From Planctobacterium sp965279005 (GTDB lineage: Bacteria; Pseudomonadota; Gammaproteobacteria; Enterobacterales; Alteromonadaceae): a stretch of 64,000 nucleotides of DNA. Made by a program: the position numbers and the translations under genes. Under the pieces are notes generated by a model. It searched no databases. It saw nothing but the letters and a program-made list of their open reading frames with translations, and was not told the origin of the DNA. Below, in pieces: positions 52,388 through 61,124 of this stretch; within the stretch, counting starts at the first letter, position 1; each line of letters begins with the position of its first letter. The stretch is from contig CBDIHK010000028.1 of NCBI GenBank assembly GCA_965279005.1, positions 124,001 to 188,000 of the forward strand. Direction: 5' to 3'.

Positions 52388-53122
52388 TTAGAAGTGTAAG
52401 TAAAACTCTTTGCACAAGGCTTGGTAGGCACGGCTATAACGGTTGTTGATATCTTTGACCTGTAGTTCGTTCTTCTCTACATGGTCGGGTTTGGCCTTGC
52501 TCAGGCACCACAGGTTGCGCAATGGTTCCTTGCCAGGCGCCGGGATCAACTGCAGTTGCCGGGATACATACATGCCCAATACTTGCCACGCGGCCTCAAA
52601 TTCGGCATCCGCTGCAACGGGTAAAACCACATAAAACTCCCCCTCGTCGTTCAACAGCCGATGGCAATGTGTCACCAGATCAGCAATAGCCAGTGTATCC
52701 TGCTGGCGGGCGCGCAACCGGGCAATGCTATGGTTGTCCCGGGTTTTATCGCTTTCACGATAGATGCGGCTAGGAAAGTAGGGCGGATTGGCAATGATTA
52801 AGTCAAATTGCTGGTCTGGTTCAAATGTCTGCAACTCTATTTGGCGGCAACTAAATTTATGTGGCCATGGGCTGGATATAAAGTTAAAAGTGGCCTGGGA
52901 TACGGCATGGGCGTCAATATCAATGGCACATATATGGGTTTGCGGTGCTGTTTTTTGCCCCATCATCAGCGCTAACAAGCCCGACCCAGTGCCCACATCC
53001 AGTATGCGTTTGGCTGCTCCTGGCTGGCACCAGCTGCCCAGCACAATACTGTCTGTGCCCACTTTCATTCCGCACTGGGAATGATCTACATAAAACTGCT
53101 TAAACTGGAAACCTTTGCTCAT
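52388..53122 (-). CDS. trmN6: tRNA1(Val) adenine-37 N6-methyltransferase
   Basis: TrmN6 (YfiC) methylates A37 of tRNA-Val. The 244-residue enzyme starts FQFKQFYVDHSQCGMKVGTDSIVLGSW, a family hallmark. It has the SAM motif ILDVGTGSGLLALMM and the catalytic IIANPPYFPSRIYRESDKTRDNHSIARL. Length and order match the E. coli protein. Confidence 0.93.
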   Translation of the reverse strand: MSKGFQFKQFYVDHSQCGMKVGTDSIVLGSWCQPGAAKRILDVGTGSGLLALMMGQKTAPQTHICAIDIDAHAVSQATFNFISSPWPHKFSCRQIELQTFEPDQQFDLIIANPPYFPSRIYRESDKTRDNHSIARLRARQQDTLAIADLVTHCHRLLNDEGEFYVVLPVAADAEFEAAWQVLGMYVSRQLQLIPAPGKEPLRNLWCLSKAKPDHVEKNELQVKDINNRYSRAYQALCKEFYLHF

Positions 53123-53161
53123 TCTGGCTTAAGTGTTCTCTAAAGTTTTTGAGAAATATCT

Positions 53162-53798
53162 CTACCACCGCTGTTTCGCCACCATTTGCGCTGCAACAGC
53201 TTCAGCCTTAATTGGCCTGTAGGGTTTTAAACAACCCACCATTAGCGGCCCCAACCAGCTAAACAGCTTTATACCAATCGCCTCCGCAAGCCGGGTTTCA
53301 GCCCTGTCTCCCACCAACAGGGAGGGACGGACGCAAGCAAAGGCGGTGCCGTTGGCTAACGCTAAAATCACTTGTTCAAGTTTGCCTTTGACCTGTAAAT
53401 AAAAACTACTGCTACTGGCTTTGGCGCCTATAGATGATATCCAGACGAAACTGTTAGCATTATGTGCTTTGGCTAGCTGGGCGGCTTGTAGAACGTATTC
53501 ATAATCGACTCTCTGAAATGCGTCTTTTGTTTTTGCTTTTTTTTATTGTTGTGCCAAGGCAAACATAAACGTGATCAACCGCAAAATAACTAGCATAGTC
53601 TTGCATAGATTCAAAATCGATAACGATAGGCTCTATTTTATCTTCATAGTTTTCAAATACTTGTGCACACATTGGGGTGCGCAAAAAGCAGGTTACTTTA
53701 GCATAACGAGGATCTTGCAATAGCTGCTTGAGTAGGGACTTACCAACCAGGCCTGTCGCACCCAGTAACAAAGCTGTCTTATTGTCTTGCTTTTGCAT
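53162..53798 (-). pseudogene. NAD(P)-binding Rossmann/epimerase-like gene with a one-base frameshift
   Basis: The first frame (MQKQDNKTALLLGATGLVGKSLLKQLL) has the Rossmann motif and runs to a premature stop at 53499, after VYVCLGTTIKK. In the next frame the expected continuation KDAFQRVDYEYVLQAAQLAKAHNAN leads to VWISSIGAKASSSSFYLQVKGKLE, with a YxxxK active-site pattern, and ends at 53162. Removing one A from the A8 tract (53537-53544) joins both into an intact 211-residue protein of the HTATIP2/YbjT-like oxidoreductase type. It could be a true frameshift, a slippage site or a sequencing error. Confidence 0.8.
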
Positions 53799-53872
53799 GT
53801 TGTAACCCACAGCGTGAAGCCGATACAATCCAACAGGATAAAATAATAGTTATTGACAGGATAACGCGAAGA

Positions 53873-56098
53873 ATGAAAAAACTCATCCTGGTTTCTGCAC
53901 TGCTGGTAAATGGCACTGTCCTGGCAGAAGACCAAGCCACAACCGAACCCGAAGCCCAAAACCTCACTATAGAGCGTATTTTTGCCTCCCCCTCCCTCAA
54001 TGGACAAGCGCCCAGGCAGCTAAAGATATCCCCTGATGGCTCCAGGGTAACCTTTATCCAGGGTAAAACCACAGACTACGAACGCTACGATTTGTGGGAG
54101 TACCATTTGGCATCTGGCCAGACCCGCATGTTGTTTGACGCCGACAGCCTGCACAGTGGCAAGGAAGAGCTTTCAGAGGAAGAAAAAGCACGCCGTGAAC
54201 GGCGCCGTGAATTCGGTACAGGCATTATGCGCTACCACTGGTCCAATGATGGCAAAGCCTTGTTGTTTCCGCTTGCTGGTGATGCCTATTACTACCAATT
54301 AGGCAATGAAAACGCCCAACAGATATTGCAAACCGACGCATTTGAAACCGATATCCAACTGTCGCCAAGAAGCAATCATGTGACCTTTATCCGGGATCAA
54401 AATTTATTTTTCAAATCCATTGCAACTGGCGAAGAAACCCAGGTGACCACAGATGGTGGCGGAGCCATCAAAAATGGTATGGCGGAATTTGTGGCACAGG
54501 AAGAAATGAAACGCCTGACCGGATACTGGTGGTCCCCAGATGAATCAAAAATTGCCTACATCCGGGTTGATGAGTCTCCCGTAGATATTATCACCCGTAG
54601 CGAAATTTACGCCGACTCGGTGAAAGTAATTGAACAGCGCTACCCCCGTGCCGGCACCAATAACGTGACCTTCAAACTCGCCATCTATGACCTTGCCAGC
54701 AAAGAAACCCGCTGGGTGGATTTAGGTGACAACCAAGACATCTATTTTGCCCGCGGCAAGTGGATGAACGATAGCGAACACTTCACTTTCCAAATCCAAG
54801 ACCGCCTGCAAAAACAACTCGACCTGAAAGTGGTGGATGCAGACAATGATGTTAATGTGCTTCTAACCGAGCGTAGCGACACCTGGGTTAACCTGCATGA
54901 AGACCTGCGTTTCCTTAAATCCAGCAACCAATTCCTTTGGACATCGGAAAAAGACGGCTTTAAACATATCTATTTGCACGACAACACGGGTAGGCAAGTA
55001 GCACAGCTCACCAAAGGCGAATGGGTCGTCGACGAAATTGTTGCCGTTGACGAAACCAACAAAACCGTCTATTTCACCGGCCGCAAAGACACGCCAATTG
55101 AACGCCACTTGTACAGCGTCAGCCTAGAAGGCGGTGACATCAACAAAATCAGCCAACGCAGTGGCTACCACAGCATTAGTTTCAGCAAAGATGCCAGTAT
55201 CTATGTCAACAATTTCTCTACCGTGAATACGCCGCCACAAGTGAGCGTGCACAAAGCCAGTGGCGAAAAGCTCACTTGGCTACAGGAAAATGCACTAGAC
55301 CAAAACCACCCATTGGCACCTTACCAAGCCAATTGGGTAAAACCTGAGTTTGGCACTTTCCGCACCCAAGATGGCGTTACCCTGCACTACCGGATGTGGA
55401 CACCGAAAAAATTGAACGGCAAGCATCCGGTTATTGTATTCACCTACGGTGGTCCAATAGCCCAGGTAGTGACCAACCGTTGGTACGGCAACCGCGGTTT
55501 GCTGATGCAACACTGGGTAGACAAAGGGTACGTGGTATTTACCGTGGACAACCGTGGCTCCAACTACCGCGGCAAAGCCTTTGAAGATCCCATCTACAAG
55601 AGCATGGGTGAAATCGAAGTGGAAGACCAGGTGGCAGGCGTTAAATTCTTGCACACCCTGCCTTATGTAGACAAAGACCGTATTGGTGTTTACGGGCATA
55701 GCTATGGCGGCTATATGGCGTTGATGGCAATGTTCAAGGCACCAGAATATTTTGCTGCTGGTGTATCTGGGGCCCCCGTCACTACTTGGTCACTCTATGA
55801 TACCCACTATACTGAGCGCTATATGGGTTTGCCCCAGGACAACCCTGAGGCCTATGAACGTTCATCGGTGTTTCCCTTCGCCAAAAACCTAAAAGGCGAC
55901 TTGCTCATTTATCACGGCATGGCAGATGACAACGTATTGTTCCAACACTCCACCATGCTCTACAAACACCTGCAAGACCTAGCCTTGCCATTTGAAGTGA
56001 TGGACTACCCCGGTAAAAAACACAGTATCCGCGGCAAACAAACCGGGATCCATTTGTACAATACCATCACTAACTTTTTTGATAGGACATTGAACTAA
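53873..56098 (+). CDS. dipeptidyl peptidase IV-type S9B serine peptidase
   Basis: A 741-residue secreted peptidase with a signal peptide ending VLAED. The DPP-IV N-terminal beta-propeller (about 40-480) includes the double-Glu type region VAQEEMKRLTGYWWSPDESKIAYIRVDESPV. The catalytic domain has VFTYGGPIAQVV, VFTVDNRGSNYRGKAFEDPIY, nucleophile Ser in GVYGHSYGGYMALM, Asp in HGMADDNVLFQHS and His in YPGKKHSIRG. It should remove X-Pro dipeptides from peptides in the periplasm. It converges with the alkaline phosphatase gene over a REP-like repeat. Confidence 0.94.
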   Translation: MKKLILVSALLVNGTVLAEDQATTEPEAQNLTIERIFASPSLNGQAPRQLKISPDGSRVTFIQGKTTDYERYDLWEYHLASGQTRMLFDADSLHSGKEELSEEEKARRERRREFGTGIMRYHWSNDGKALLFPLAGDAYYYQLGNENAQQILQTDAFETDIQLSPRSNHVTFIRDQNLFFKSIATGEETQVTTDGGGAIKNGMAEFVAQEEMKRLTGYWWSPDESKIAYIRVDESPVDIITRSEIYADSVKVIEQRYPRAGTNNVTFKLAIYDLASKETRWVDLGDNQDIYFARGKWMNDSEHFTFQIQDRLQKQLDLKVVDADNDVNVLLTERSDTWVNLHEDLRFLKSSNQFLWTSEKDGFKHIYLHDNTGRQVAQLTKGEWVVDEIVAVDETNKTVYFTGRKDTPIERHLYSVSLEGGDINKISQRSGYHSISFSKDASIYVNNFSTVNTPPQVSVHKASGEKLTWLQENALDQNHPLAPYQANWVKPEFGTFRTQDGVTLHYRMWTPKKLNGKHPVIVFTYGGPIAQVVTNRWYGNRGLLMQHWVDKGYVVFTVDNRGSNYRGKAFEDPIYKSMGEIEVEDQVAGVKFLHTLPYVDKDRIGVYGHSYGGYMALMAMFKAPEYFAAGVSGAPVTTWSLYDTHYTERYMGLPQDNPEAYERSSVFPFAKNLKGDLLIYHGMADDNVLFQHSTMLYKHLQDLALPFEVMDYPGKKHSIRGKQTGIHLYNTITNFFDRTLN

Positions 56099-56117
56099 GC
56101 CCTATCAATCAGAATAT

Positions 56118-56190
56118 GGGGTCAGAGTACTTGAAACAAAAGAAATAGTTGAATAAACACCGATTTTAATGTTTCAAGTACTCTGACCCC
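56118..56190. repeat. REP-like inverted repeat, copy 2 (variant)
   Basis: Perfect 20-bp arms (56118-56137 and 56171-56190; GGGGTCAGAGTACTTGAAAC) flank a 33-bp spacer. The core differs from copies 1 and 3 by TAC for ACC. The right outer flank TTGATCG matches copy 3 while the left flank has lost it. It lies between convergent genes and could act as a bidirectional terminator. Confidence 0.85.
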
Positions 56191-56212
56191 TTGATCGACT
56201 TGTGTGTTTTGT

Positions 56213-57787
56213 TTACTGGTCTAACGCCGCCTCCATTACCTGGAATACCGCGGTGATATCCACATAATTGCCATTCCAGCCATAACTATCACCCCATAAT
56301 TTTGCAGCTTTTAAATCAGTCCGGGTAAACTCCGCAAAGCGCTCACCACCTTTGCCAATCACCCACAGTGGCACCAATTCATTGGTGTGGAACCGCGAGG
56401 CAAATTGAAAACCAGGAATATTGCCTTCCCCGCGGTCTTGGACGGGGAGGAACTCGTTAAACACGTCTTCTGCAGGATTAAAACGCGCAGCAGCTAGGGC
56501 TTCATCACTCCTATCAGTGGCAACTGCACCGCCAACGCTGTTAGTCCAAGTACCTTCGCCCCAAATACCGCCACATTCGTGATCAGAGGTAATAATGAGC
56601 AGGGTTTCGTCCCAGCTTGAGTTTTGCTCAACCCAACTAATTACAGCATCTACGGCCTTATTAAAGTCGATTTGCTCTTCAATAAAACGCGGCATATTGT
56701 TGCGGTGCCCCATCCAGTCGATGGCGCCGCCTTCAATCATGACAAAAAAACCGTGCTCATCTTGCTCCAACACATTTAGCGCACCCAGGCTCATTGTGGC
56801 AAGGTCAGGCACCTCGGGGTTATAAGCCATGCCCGATGGCGTATCAGCATCACCTAACCCTTCCCTGGCCGCTTGCAGAGTCGAGGCTGAACGCGCTATG
56901 CCAACAACGCGTTCAGGAATATTGTTGCCTCTTGCTAAGGCTTCAAAGTCAGCCCTGCTATCAATAAAAGCAAAACCATTGTGGCCTGCAGCACTGTTCA
57001 GTGCAGCAAAGGTTGTTTCGCCACCCACGTATTTATAGTCTTTGTCATCGTCTTTTTGGTTGGCTTCTCCGCTGCTAGTGTAAAGTGGATGCCCTGCCCC
57101 CATAATGACATTAAGGTCAGATGACACCATTTCATTAAAAATATCGGCGTAGTTGTTGCGCGATTGATTGTGTGCAATAACAGCCGCAGGGGTCGCGTGT
57201 GATGCCATGACCGAAGACACAGCGCCAGCGGCTAGCCCCTTTTCCATAGCCATTTGGGCAATAGTTTCAAAGCTCTGCGCACCACTCCAGTCCATATTGA
57301 TTCGCCCCACGGAGGTTTTGCGGCCACTCAGTAGCGCTGTACCAGCCGCCGCGCTATCGGTATAGGAAGTATAGCTTTGTGCAACCGGCGCAAAATCATT
57401 CAACATGGTGTTCTCGAAACGCAGCCAGCGCGTATTCGGATTGTAGCCTTGCTCTACCGCACCGGCAATGTCAGCAATATCGTGGCCACGAGGCAGGATC
57501 TGGCCATTGGCATCTACCAGGTTCAACGCGCCATGTGCCAAACCAAAAACCAGTGGCACCGTACCGTCTGGCCGTGTTACCTGGTACGGCTGTTGCCCTG
57601 CCATTCCCTGATAATAATCAGTAGCCAGCCAACCGTTAAAACCGATGCCGTCGGAAATCATAAGAATGATGTTTTTTGGAGTAGTTTGCTTGCTAGCCTG
57701 CTGACTTGGGTCAGGTGTATTAGTGCAAGATAAAACTAAAAAGCTCGCAGTGAATACTGCAATAAGGCGGAAATGTCTTTTTAACAT
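56213..57787 (-). CDS. alkaline phosphatase lipoprotein
   Basis: A 524-residue phosphomonoesterase with lipobox LVLSC. The metal-binding start is ILMISDGIGFNG, and the nucleophile Ser or Thr is in YTDSAAAGTALLSGRKTSVG. Further motifs are SSVMASHATPAAVIAHNQSRNNY, FVMIEGGAIDWMGHRNN, LIITSDHECGGIWGEG and the late RFHTNELVPLWVIG with the third His set. These are the two-zinc, one-magnesium ligands of the PhoA superfamily. No obvious Pho box was seen upstream. It probably acts at the outer membrane or in the periplasm. Confidence 0.92.
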   Translation of the reverse strand: MLKRHFRLIAVFTASFLVLSCTNTPDPSQQASKQTTPKNIILMISDGIGFNGWLATDYYQGMAGQQPYQVTRPDGTVPLVFGLAHGALNLVDANGQILPRGHDIADIAGAVEQGYNPNTRWLRFENTMLNDFAPVAQSYTSYTDSAAAGTALLSGRKTSVGRINMDWSGAQSFETIAQMAMEKGLAAGAVSSVMASHATPAAVIAHNQSRNNYADIFNEMVSSDLNVIMGAGHPLYTSSGEANQKDDDKDYKYVGGETTFAALNSAAGHNGFAFIDSRADFEALARGNNIPERVVGIARSASTLQAAREGLGDADTPSGMAYNPEVPDLATMSLGALNVLEQDEHGFFVMIEGGAIDWMGHRNNMPRFIEEQIDFNKAVDAVISWVEQNSSWDETLLIITSDHECGGIWGEGTWTNSVGGAVATDRSDEALAAARFNPAEDVFNEFLPVQDRGEGNIPGFQFASRFHTNELVPLWVIGKGGERFAEFTRTDLKAAKLWGDSYGWNGNYVDITAVFQVMEAALDQ

Positions 57788-57870
57788 GCGATGCTCTCAG
57801 TGATTGTGCGCCACAAATAGTAGCAATAGATTGTGACGCGTTGATAACACAATACTCATTACACGGAATA

Positions 57871-57892
57871 TTGGGTCAGATTATTAGAATAA
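57871..57892 (+). repeat. possible degenerate REP-like half site
   Basis: TTGGGTCAGATTATTAGAAT resembles the repeat arm GGGGTCAGAGTACTTGAAAC but has several mismatches and no inverted partner nearby. It lies in the gap between the alkaline phosphatase gene and the small membrane protein gene. Confidence 0.3.
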
Positions 57893-57929
57893 ACATTAAG
57901 GGGATCTTCTGTCGCTTATGCCTGTGACA

Positions 57930-58193
57930 TCAGAAATAGCTGGTATAGACCACGGCAAATATGGCCAGCTGGATAAAAGTGAAAATCCAAAAGTACACGC
58001 CCGCAACCAGGATTTTCACTAACCTAGCTTCATAGTCTTTGCGCTTCACCATCCATACTGCACCAATCGCAGAGACAGCAGTAATAACAATGAGGGAGAG
58101 TTCCCAGTTCAGTTTTTGGTTGGAAGCAAAGGCCAAAGGGCTAAACACGAGTAAAAAGCAACAAAATACAGCTAATAGATTGAGTTTTATCAT
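57930..58193 (-). CDS. small membrane protein, unknown
   Basis: An 87-residue protein with a hydrophobic start (about 4-22, possibly a signal peptide ending FASNQ) and two further membrane segments (about 31-49 and 62-85). A basic loop KRKDYEARLVKILVAG joins the last two. No family recognised. Isolated between REP-like copy 3 and the phosphatase gene. Confidence 0.5.
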   Translation of the reverse strand: MIKLNLLAVFCCFLLVFSPLAFASNQKLNWELSLIVITAVSAIGAVWMVKRKDYEARLVKILVAGVYFWIFTFIQLAIFAVVYTSYF

Positions 58194-58224
58194 TATTTCC
58201 TTCGCGCAGGGTTAGCTGGGGACG

Positions 58225-58309
58225 GATCAAGGGGTCAGAGACCTTGAAACTGACTGCTAGTAACCTATTGAATAATTGATCTATTTTCAAGGTCTCTGAC
58301 CCCTTGATC
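58225..58309. repeat. REP-like inverted repeat, copy 3
   Basis: Perfect 25-bp arms (58225-58249 and 58285-58309) share 24 bases with copy 1, flanking a 35-bp spacer. The right arm overlaps the 3' end of the DUF1289 gene and supplies its stop codon. Confidence 0.88.
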
Positions 58310-58502
58310 GCAGCTTCGAAGCCGCGATTTTAGGTTTTACTTCTTTAATTATCTGCCATTTGCGCTCATCAGGTAGGTAGAACCAGTTGTCGATGTCAGC
58401 CCGCTGCCGGAAACAGCCGATGCAAACATCGTTGTCATCATATTGGCAAACGGCTTGGCAAGGGCTGACAGGGCGTCGTTTCGGCGCTGTTGGGGAGGTC
58501 AC
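58287..58502 (-). CDS. DUF1289 family zinc-ribbon-like protein
   Basis: A 71-residue protein with the DUF1289 core RRPVSPCQAVCQYDDNDVC followed by IGCFR, i.e. four Cys in CxxxC and CxxC pairs likely to bind a metal, and then DNWFYLPDERKWQIIKEV. Its final residues RSRGQRP and the TGA stop are encoded by the right arm of REP-like copy 3, so the natural C-terminus has been altered by the insertion. Its start overlaps the stop of the upstream gene (ATGA). Function unknown. Confidence 0.85.
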   Translation of the reverse strand: MTSPTAPKRRPVSPCQAVCQYDDNDVCIGCFRQRADIDNWFYLPDERKWQIIKEVKPKIAASKLRSRGQRP

Positions 58503-59308
58503 CCCTGCCCCCCATTATTGCCTGCGCCGGTATTATCTGTTGCAGGTGGTGTCGCAGCTGTCGCCCCTGGTTGCTGTTGCGGGCGACGGTTCAGTTGCTC
58601 ACGCAAGCTTTCCAAGGAATTTACCCGCTCCACCAAGGCTTCGATACGCAGTGCAGCTGTCGCAAGCTGATCGGTCATGCTGCGCAGTTCATCATCGGTG
58701 GAGGCATTGGCGGTCACCACGCTTTCCACCGACGCAGTCAACTGTTGCGCCCTGGCCAACTGCTGATCAACCTGCTCCTGCAATACCACCATATTAGTGC
58801 TGCTCATGCTAACTTCGCCTTCCAAGCCTTCTATAAGCTGTTTCTGGCTATTGAAGTTGCGGGTCACCTTGGCGTCCAAGTCTTTCAATTCGCTCTGGTT
58901 GCGGCGCCAGGCAGAGGCCCAAAGTTTGTCCATTTCATCCCAAAGCACATCGGTTTTTTCCTTGAGTTCGGTTACCTGTACGCGCAGGGCAACGGCCGAC
59001 TGATCCAGCTCTTCGCCAGTGGCGGAAAGGCGCCTTTCCAATTCCTGTATCCTTAAATCGGCTTCATGCAATTGGGCTTGCTGCAGTTCGCTTTGCTGGT
59101 ACAGGTAGTAGCTGCCACCAAAGCCAAACAATACTAATATAAAGGCGGTGACACCCCAGCCACTGCCAACGGACTTGACTGGCGCAGCTTCTACACTGGC
59201 GACGTCATCAGTGACTTTACCCGGTGGCGCGCTACGGCCGCGGAATGAATCCCTATCATCCTTATCCAGTACGATCCTGGGGATATTATCAAACTTGTCC
59301 TTCGACAT
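58499..59308 (-). CDS. single-pass membrane protein with long coiled coil
   Basis: A 269-residue protein with an acidic cytoplasmic N-terminus, a membrane helix (about 50-70, GWGVTAFILVLFGFGGSYYLY) and a long coiled coil (about 72-235). The tail is rich in Gln, Pro, Asn and Gly. It is co-translated with DUF1289 by a 4-bp overlap, a pairing that suggests a shared role. The layout resembles inner-membrane proteins that scaffold or span the periplasm. No named domain was recognised. Confidence 0.65.
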   Translation of the reverse strand: MSKDKFDNIPRIVLDKDDRDSFRGRSAPPGKVTDDVASVEAAPVKSVGSGWGVTAFILVLFGFGGSYYLYQQSELQQAQLHEADLRIQELERRLSATGEELDQSAVALRVQVTELKEKTDVLWDEMDKLWASAWRRNQSELKDLDAKVTRNFNSQKQLIEGLEGEVSMSSTNMVVLQEQVDQQLARAQQLTASVESVVTANASTDDELRSMTDQLATAALRIEALVERVNSLESLREQLNRRPQQQPGATAATPPATDNTGAGNNGGQG

Positions 59309-59511
59309 TCTTTCTCTCTAAGGTTTAGACCGACTATTCAGCACTGAGCTGGTGCCTGTTAATGGTGGCAAAGATACCATGTTTCAGCAGTTTGTAATTA
59401 TCATATTCGCCGACTCAGATAAAAAATACGATATCAAGCTCATTTGGGTTTAATACCGGGGTGCGAGAGCACATCTATCTTTGCTATCATCGCCGCAACA
59501 AGGAGTATGCT

Positions 59512-60561
59512 TTGAAATTACCAAACACCATTACTTACCAAGATATCTTGGCGGCACAAACCCGCATTGCCCCCTATGTGCAACGGACTCCCGTTGTAGA
59601 GTCGAGCCTACTTAACCAATGGTTGGGGCACCGCATCTTATTTAAAGCGGAATGCTTGCAAAAAACCGGGGCATTTAAACTGCGCGGTGCTTGCAATGTA
59701 TTGGCGCATTTAAAGGAAACGGGTGCGCTGCCCAAGCGCATTGTCGCCAATAGCTCTGGCAACCACGCCCAGGCCGTGGCCTACGCTGCTTCATTGTATG
59801 GCCTCAAAGCTGATATCTATACCTCTGCTAACGTTTCCGCTGTAAAAGCAGCAGCAACGCAATACTATGGTGCTAATTTACATACTTTCCCTACTCGAAA
59901 AGAGGCGGACCTTGCGGTGATGGCAGCGTCAAGGCAACAGGGGACTTTGTGGATCCCGCCCTATAACCACCCGGATATTATTGCTGGCCAAGGTACTGCC
60001 ACCTTAGAAGCCCTCCAGGAAATCGGCCAAGTGGACATAGTTGCAGCGCCCTGCGGCGGAGGCGGGTTACTTTCGGGCTCCCTAATTGCAGCAAAAAACA
60101 TCGATGCAAGCATTAAGGTAATTGGCGCAGAGCCTTTGGCAGCCAATGACGCCGCCCGTTCACTGCGCAGCGGTGAGATAGTGGCATTGGAGGCCCCACC
60201 AAAAACCCTCGCCGATGGTGCCGCTACGCCATCGGTTGGCAATTTTACCTTCCCCTACTTGCAATGTACCGATGGTTTTTTTGAAGTACCTGAACAGCGC
60301 ATCGCCTATTGGTGCCAGTGGTTGCAACATTTGCTGAAACTGCATATTGAGCCCACATGTGCTATGACCATGGAAGCCGTGTGCAATTACTTGGCAAATA
60401 CCCAACCAATAGCAGAGCAAACCGTGTTGGTGGTTATTTCAGGTGGCAATATTGATGCAGCTAAAATGCGAGCAGTATGGCAGGAAGATCACTTATCAGA
60501 GCTGCCGAGCCTCTACCCTCGAACCGCGCAAGAATTTATCCAGCCAGGCGCAGCCAGTTAG
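59512..60561 (+). CDS. threonine/serine dehydratase-like PLP enzyme
   Basis: The TTG at 59512 is chosen because AAGGAG ends 6 bp before it; a GTG at 59461 would add 17 atypical residues. The 349-residue fold-type II PLP enzyme has the cofactor lysine in ECLQKTGAFKLRGACN, SSGNHAQAVAYAASL, the phosphate-binding loop CGGGGLLSGSLIAAK and VVISGGNIDAA. It lacks a C-terminal ACT domain, so it resembles catabolic threonine dehydratase or serine racemase more than IlvA. Substrate unclear. Confidence 0.88.
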   Translation: MKLPNTITYQDILAAQTRIAPYVQRTPVVESSLLNQWLGHRILFKAECLQKTGAFKLRGACNVLAHLKETGALPKRIVANSSGNHAQAVAYAASLYGLKADIYTSANVSAVKAAATQYYGANLHTFPTRKEADLAVMAASRQQGTLWIPPYNHPDIIAGQGTATLEALQEIGQVDIVAAPCGGGGLLSGSLIAAKNIDASIKVIGAEPLAANDAARSLRSGEIVALEAPPKTLADGAATPSVGNFTFPYLQCTDGFFEVPEQRIAYWCQWLQHLLKLHIEPTCAMTMEAVCNYLANTQPIAEQTVLVVISGGNIDAAKMRAVWQEDHLSELPSLYPRTAQEFIQPGAAS

Positions 60562-60585
60562 GGAAGGCAAAAGCCAGGATAATAC

Positions 60586-61080
60586 CTAGACCAGCTTTAC
60601 CATATATAAGCAGTTGTCGAACCCGCCGGGAATTTCACCTGGATACTCAGTGAAAATAAAGCCTAGGGACTGGTATAACTTTATGGCGAGGTGGTTGTCT
60701 TGCAATACAAATAGCGAAAAGCCCTGTGCTTGCTGGACTCTGGGAGCTTGCTGGATCAAACATTGCACCAACAACTTACCCAATCCTTGCCCCCTGAGGT
60801 TAGGGTTAACCGCCAACCGCCCAAGGTGGTGCCTACCCTTGCGCACATAGGTTTGGCCAAACCCCAATAACTGTTTCGAGTCGTCCTTGAGGCTATAGCT
60901 TGCCAGCTCCCATAAGCGTATTTGTTGGATAAACTGTTGCTGGTCACAATCCAGGATCAGGCCAGGACCGCCCCAGCTAAACAATTCTTTTTCTGTAGCA
61001 AACCAAGATTGTAGATGCTTGGCATCTTTATGGTTCGCTTCCACCAGTGTTGGTGGTATTGGCGTTCGTCGCTTTAACAA
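60586..61080 (-). CDS. GNAT family N-acetyltransferase
   Basis: A 164-residue acetyltransferase. The cofactor loop is RLAVNPNLRGQGLGKLLVQCLIQQAP, followed by FSLFVLQDNHLAIKLYQSLGFIFTEYPG, the usual GNAT C-terminal motif. The acceptor is unknown. It lies between convergently arranged dehydratase and MBL hydrolase genes. Confidence 0.9.
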   Translation of the reverse strand: MLKRRTPIPPTLVEANHKDAKHLQSWFATEKELFSWGGPGLILDCDQQQFIQQIRLWELASYSLKDDSKQLLGFGQTYVRKGRHHLGRLAVNPNLRGQGLGKLLVQCLIQQAPRVQQAQGFSLFVLQDNHLAIKLYQSLGFIFTEYPGEIPGGFDNCLYMVKLV

Positions 61081-61124
61081 AATAGTCCCTTATTCAGTGT
61101 TCAGGTTACACAGCCGGGCATTGC

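Noticed and set aside
53162..53371. Separate small gene of 69 codons
   Set aside because: It is the C-terminal part of the frameshifted oxidoreductase, as the reading frame continues upstream to the A8 tract with family motifs.
58490..59056. 188-codon plus-strand frame opposite the coiled-coil protein gene
   Set aside because: The minus-strand frame is coupled to DUF1289 and has a membrane helix plus coiled coil; the plus frame lacks a ribosome site and recognisable motifs.
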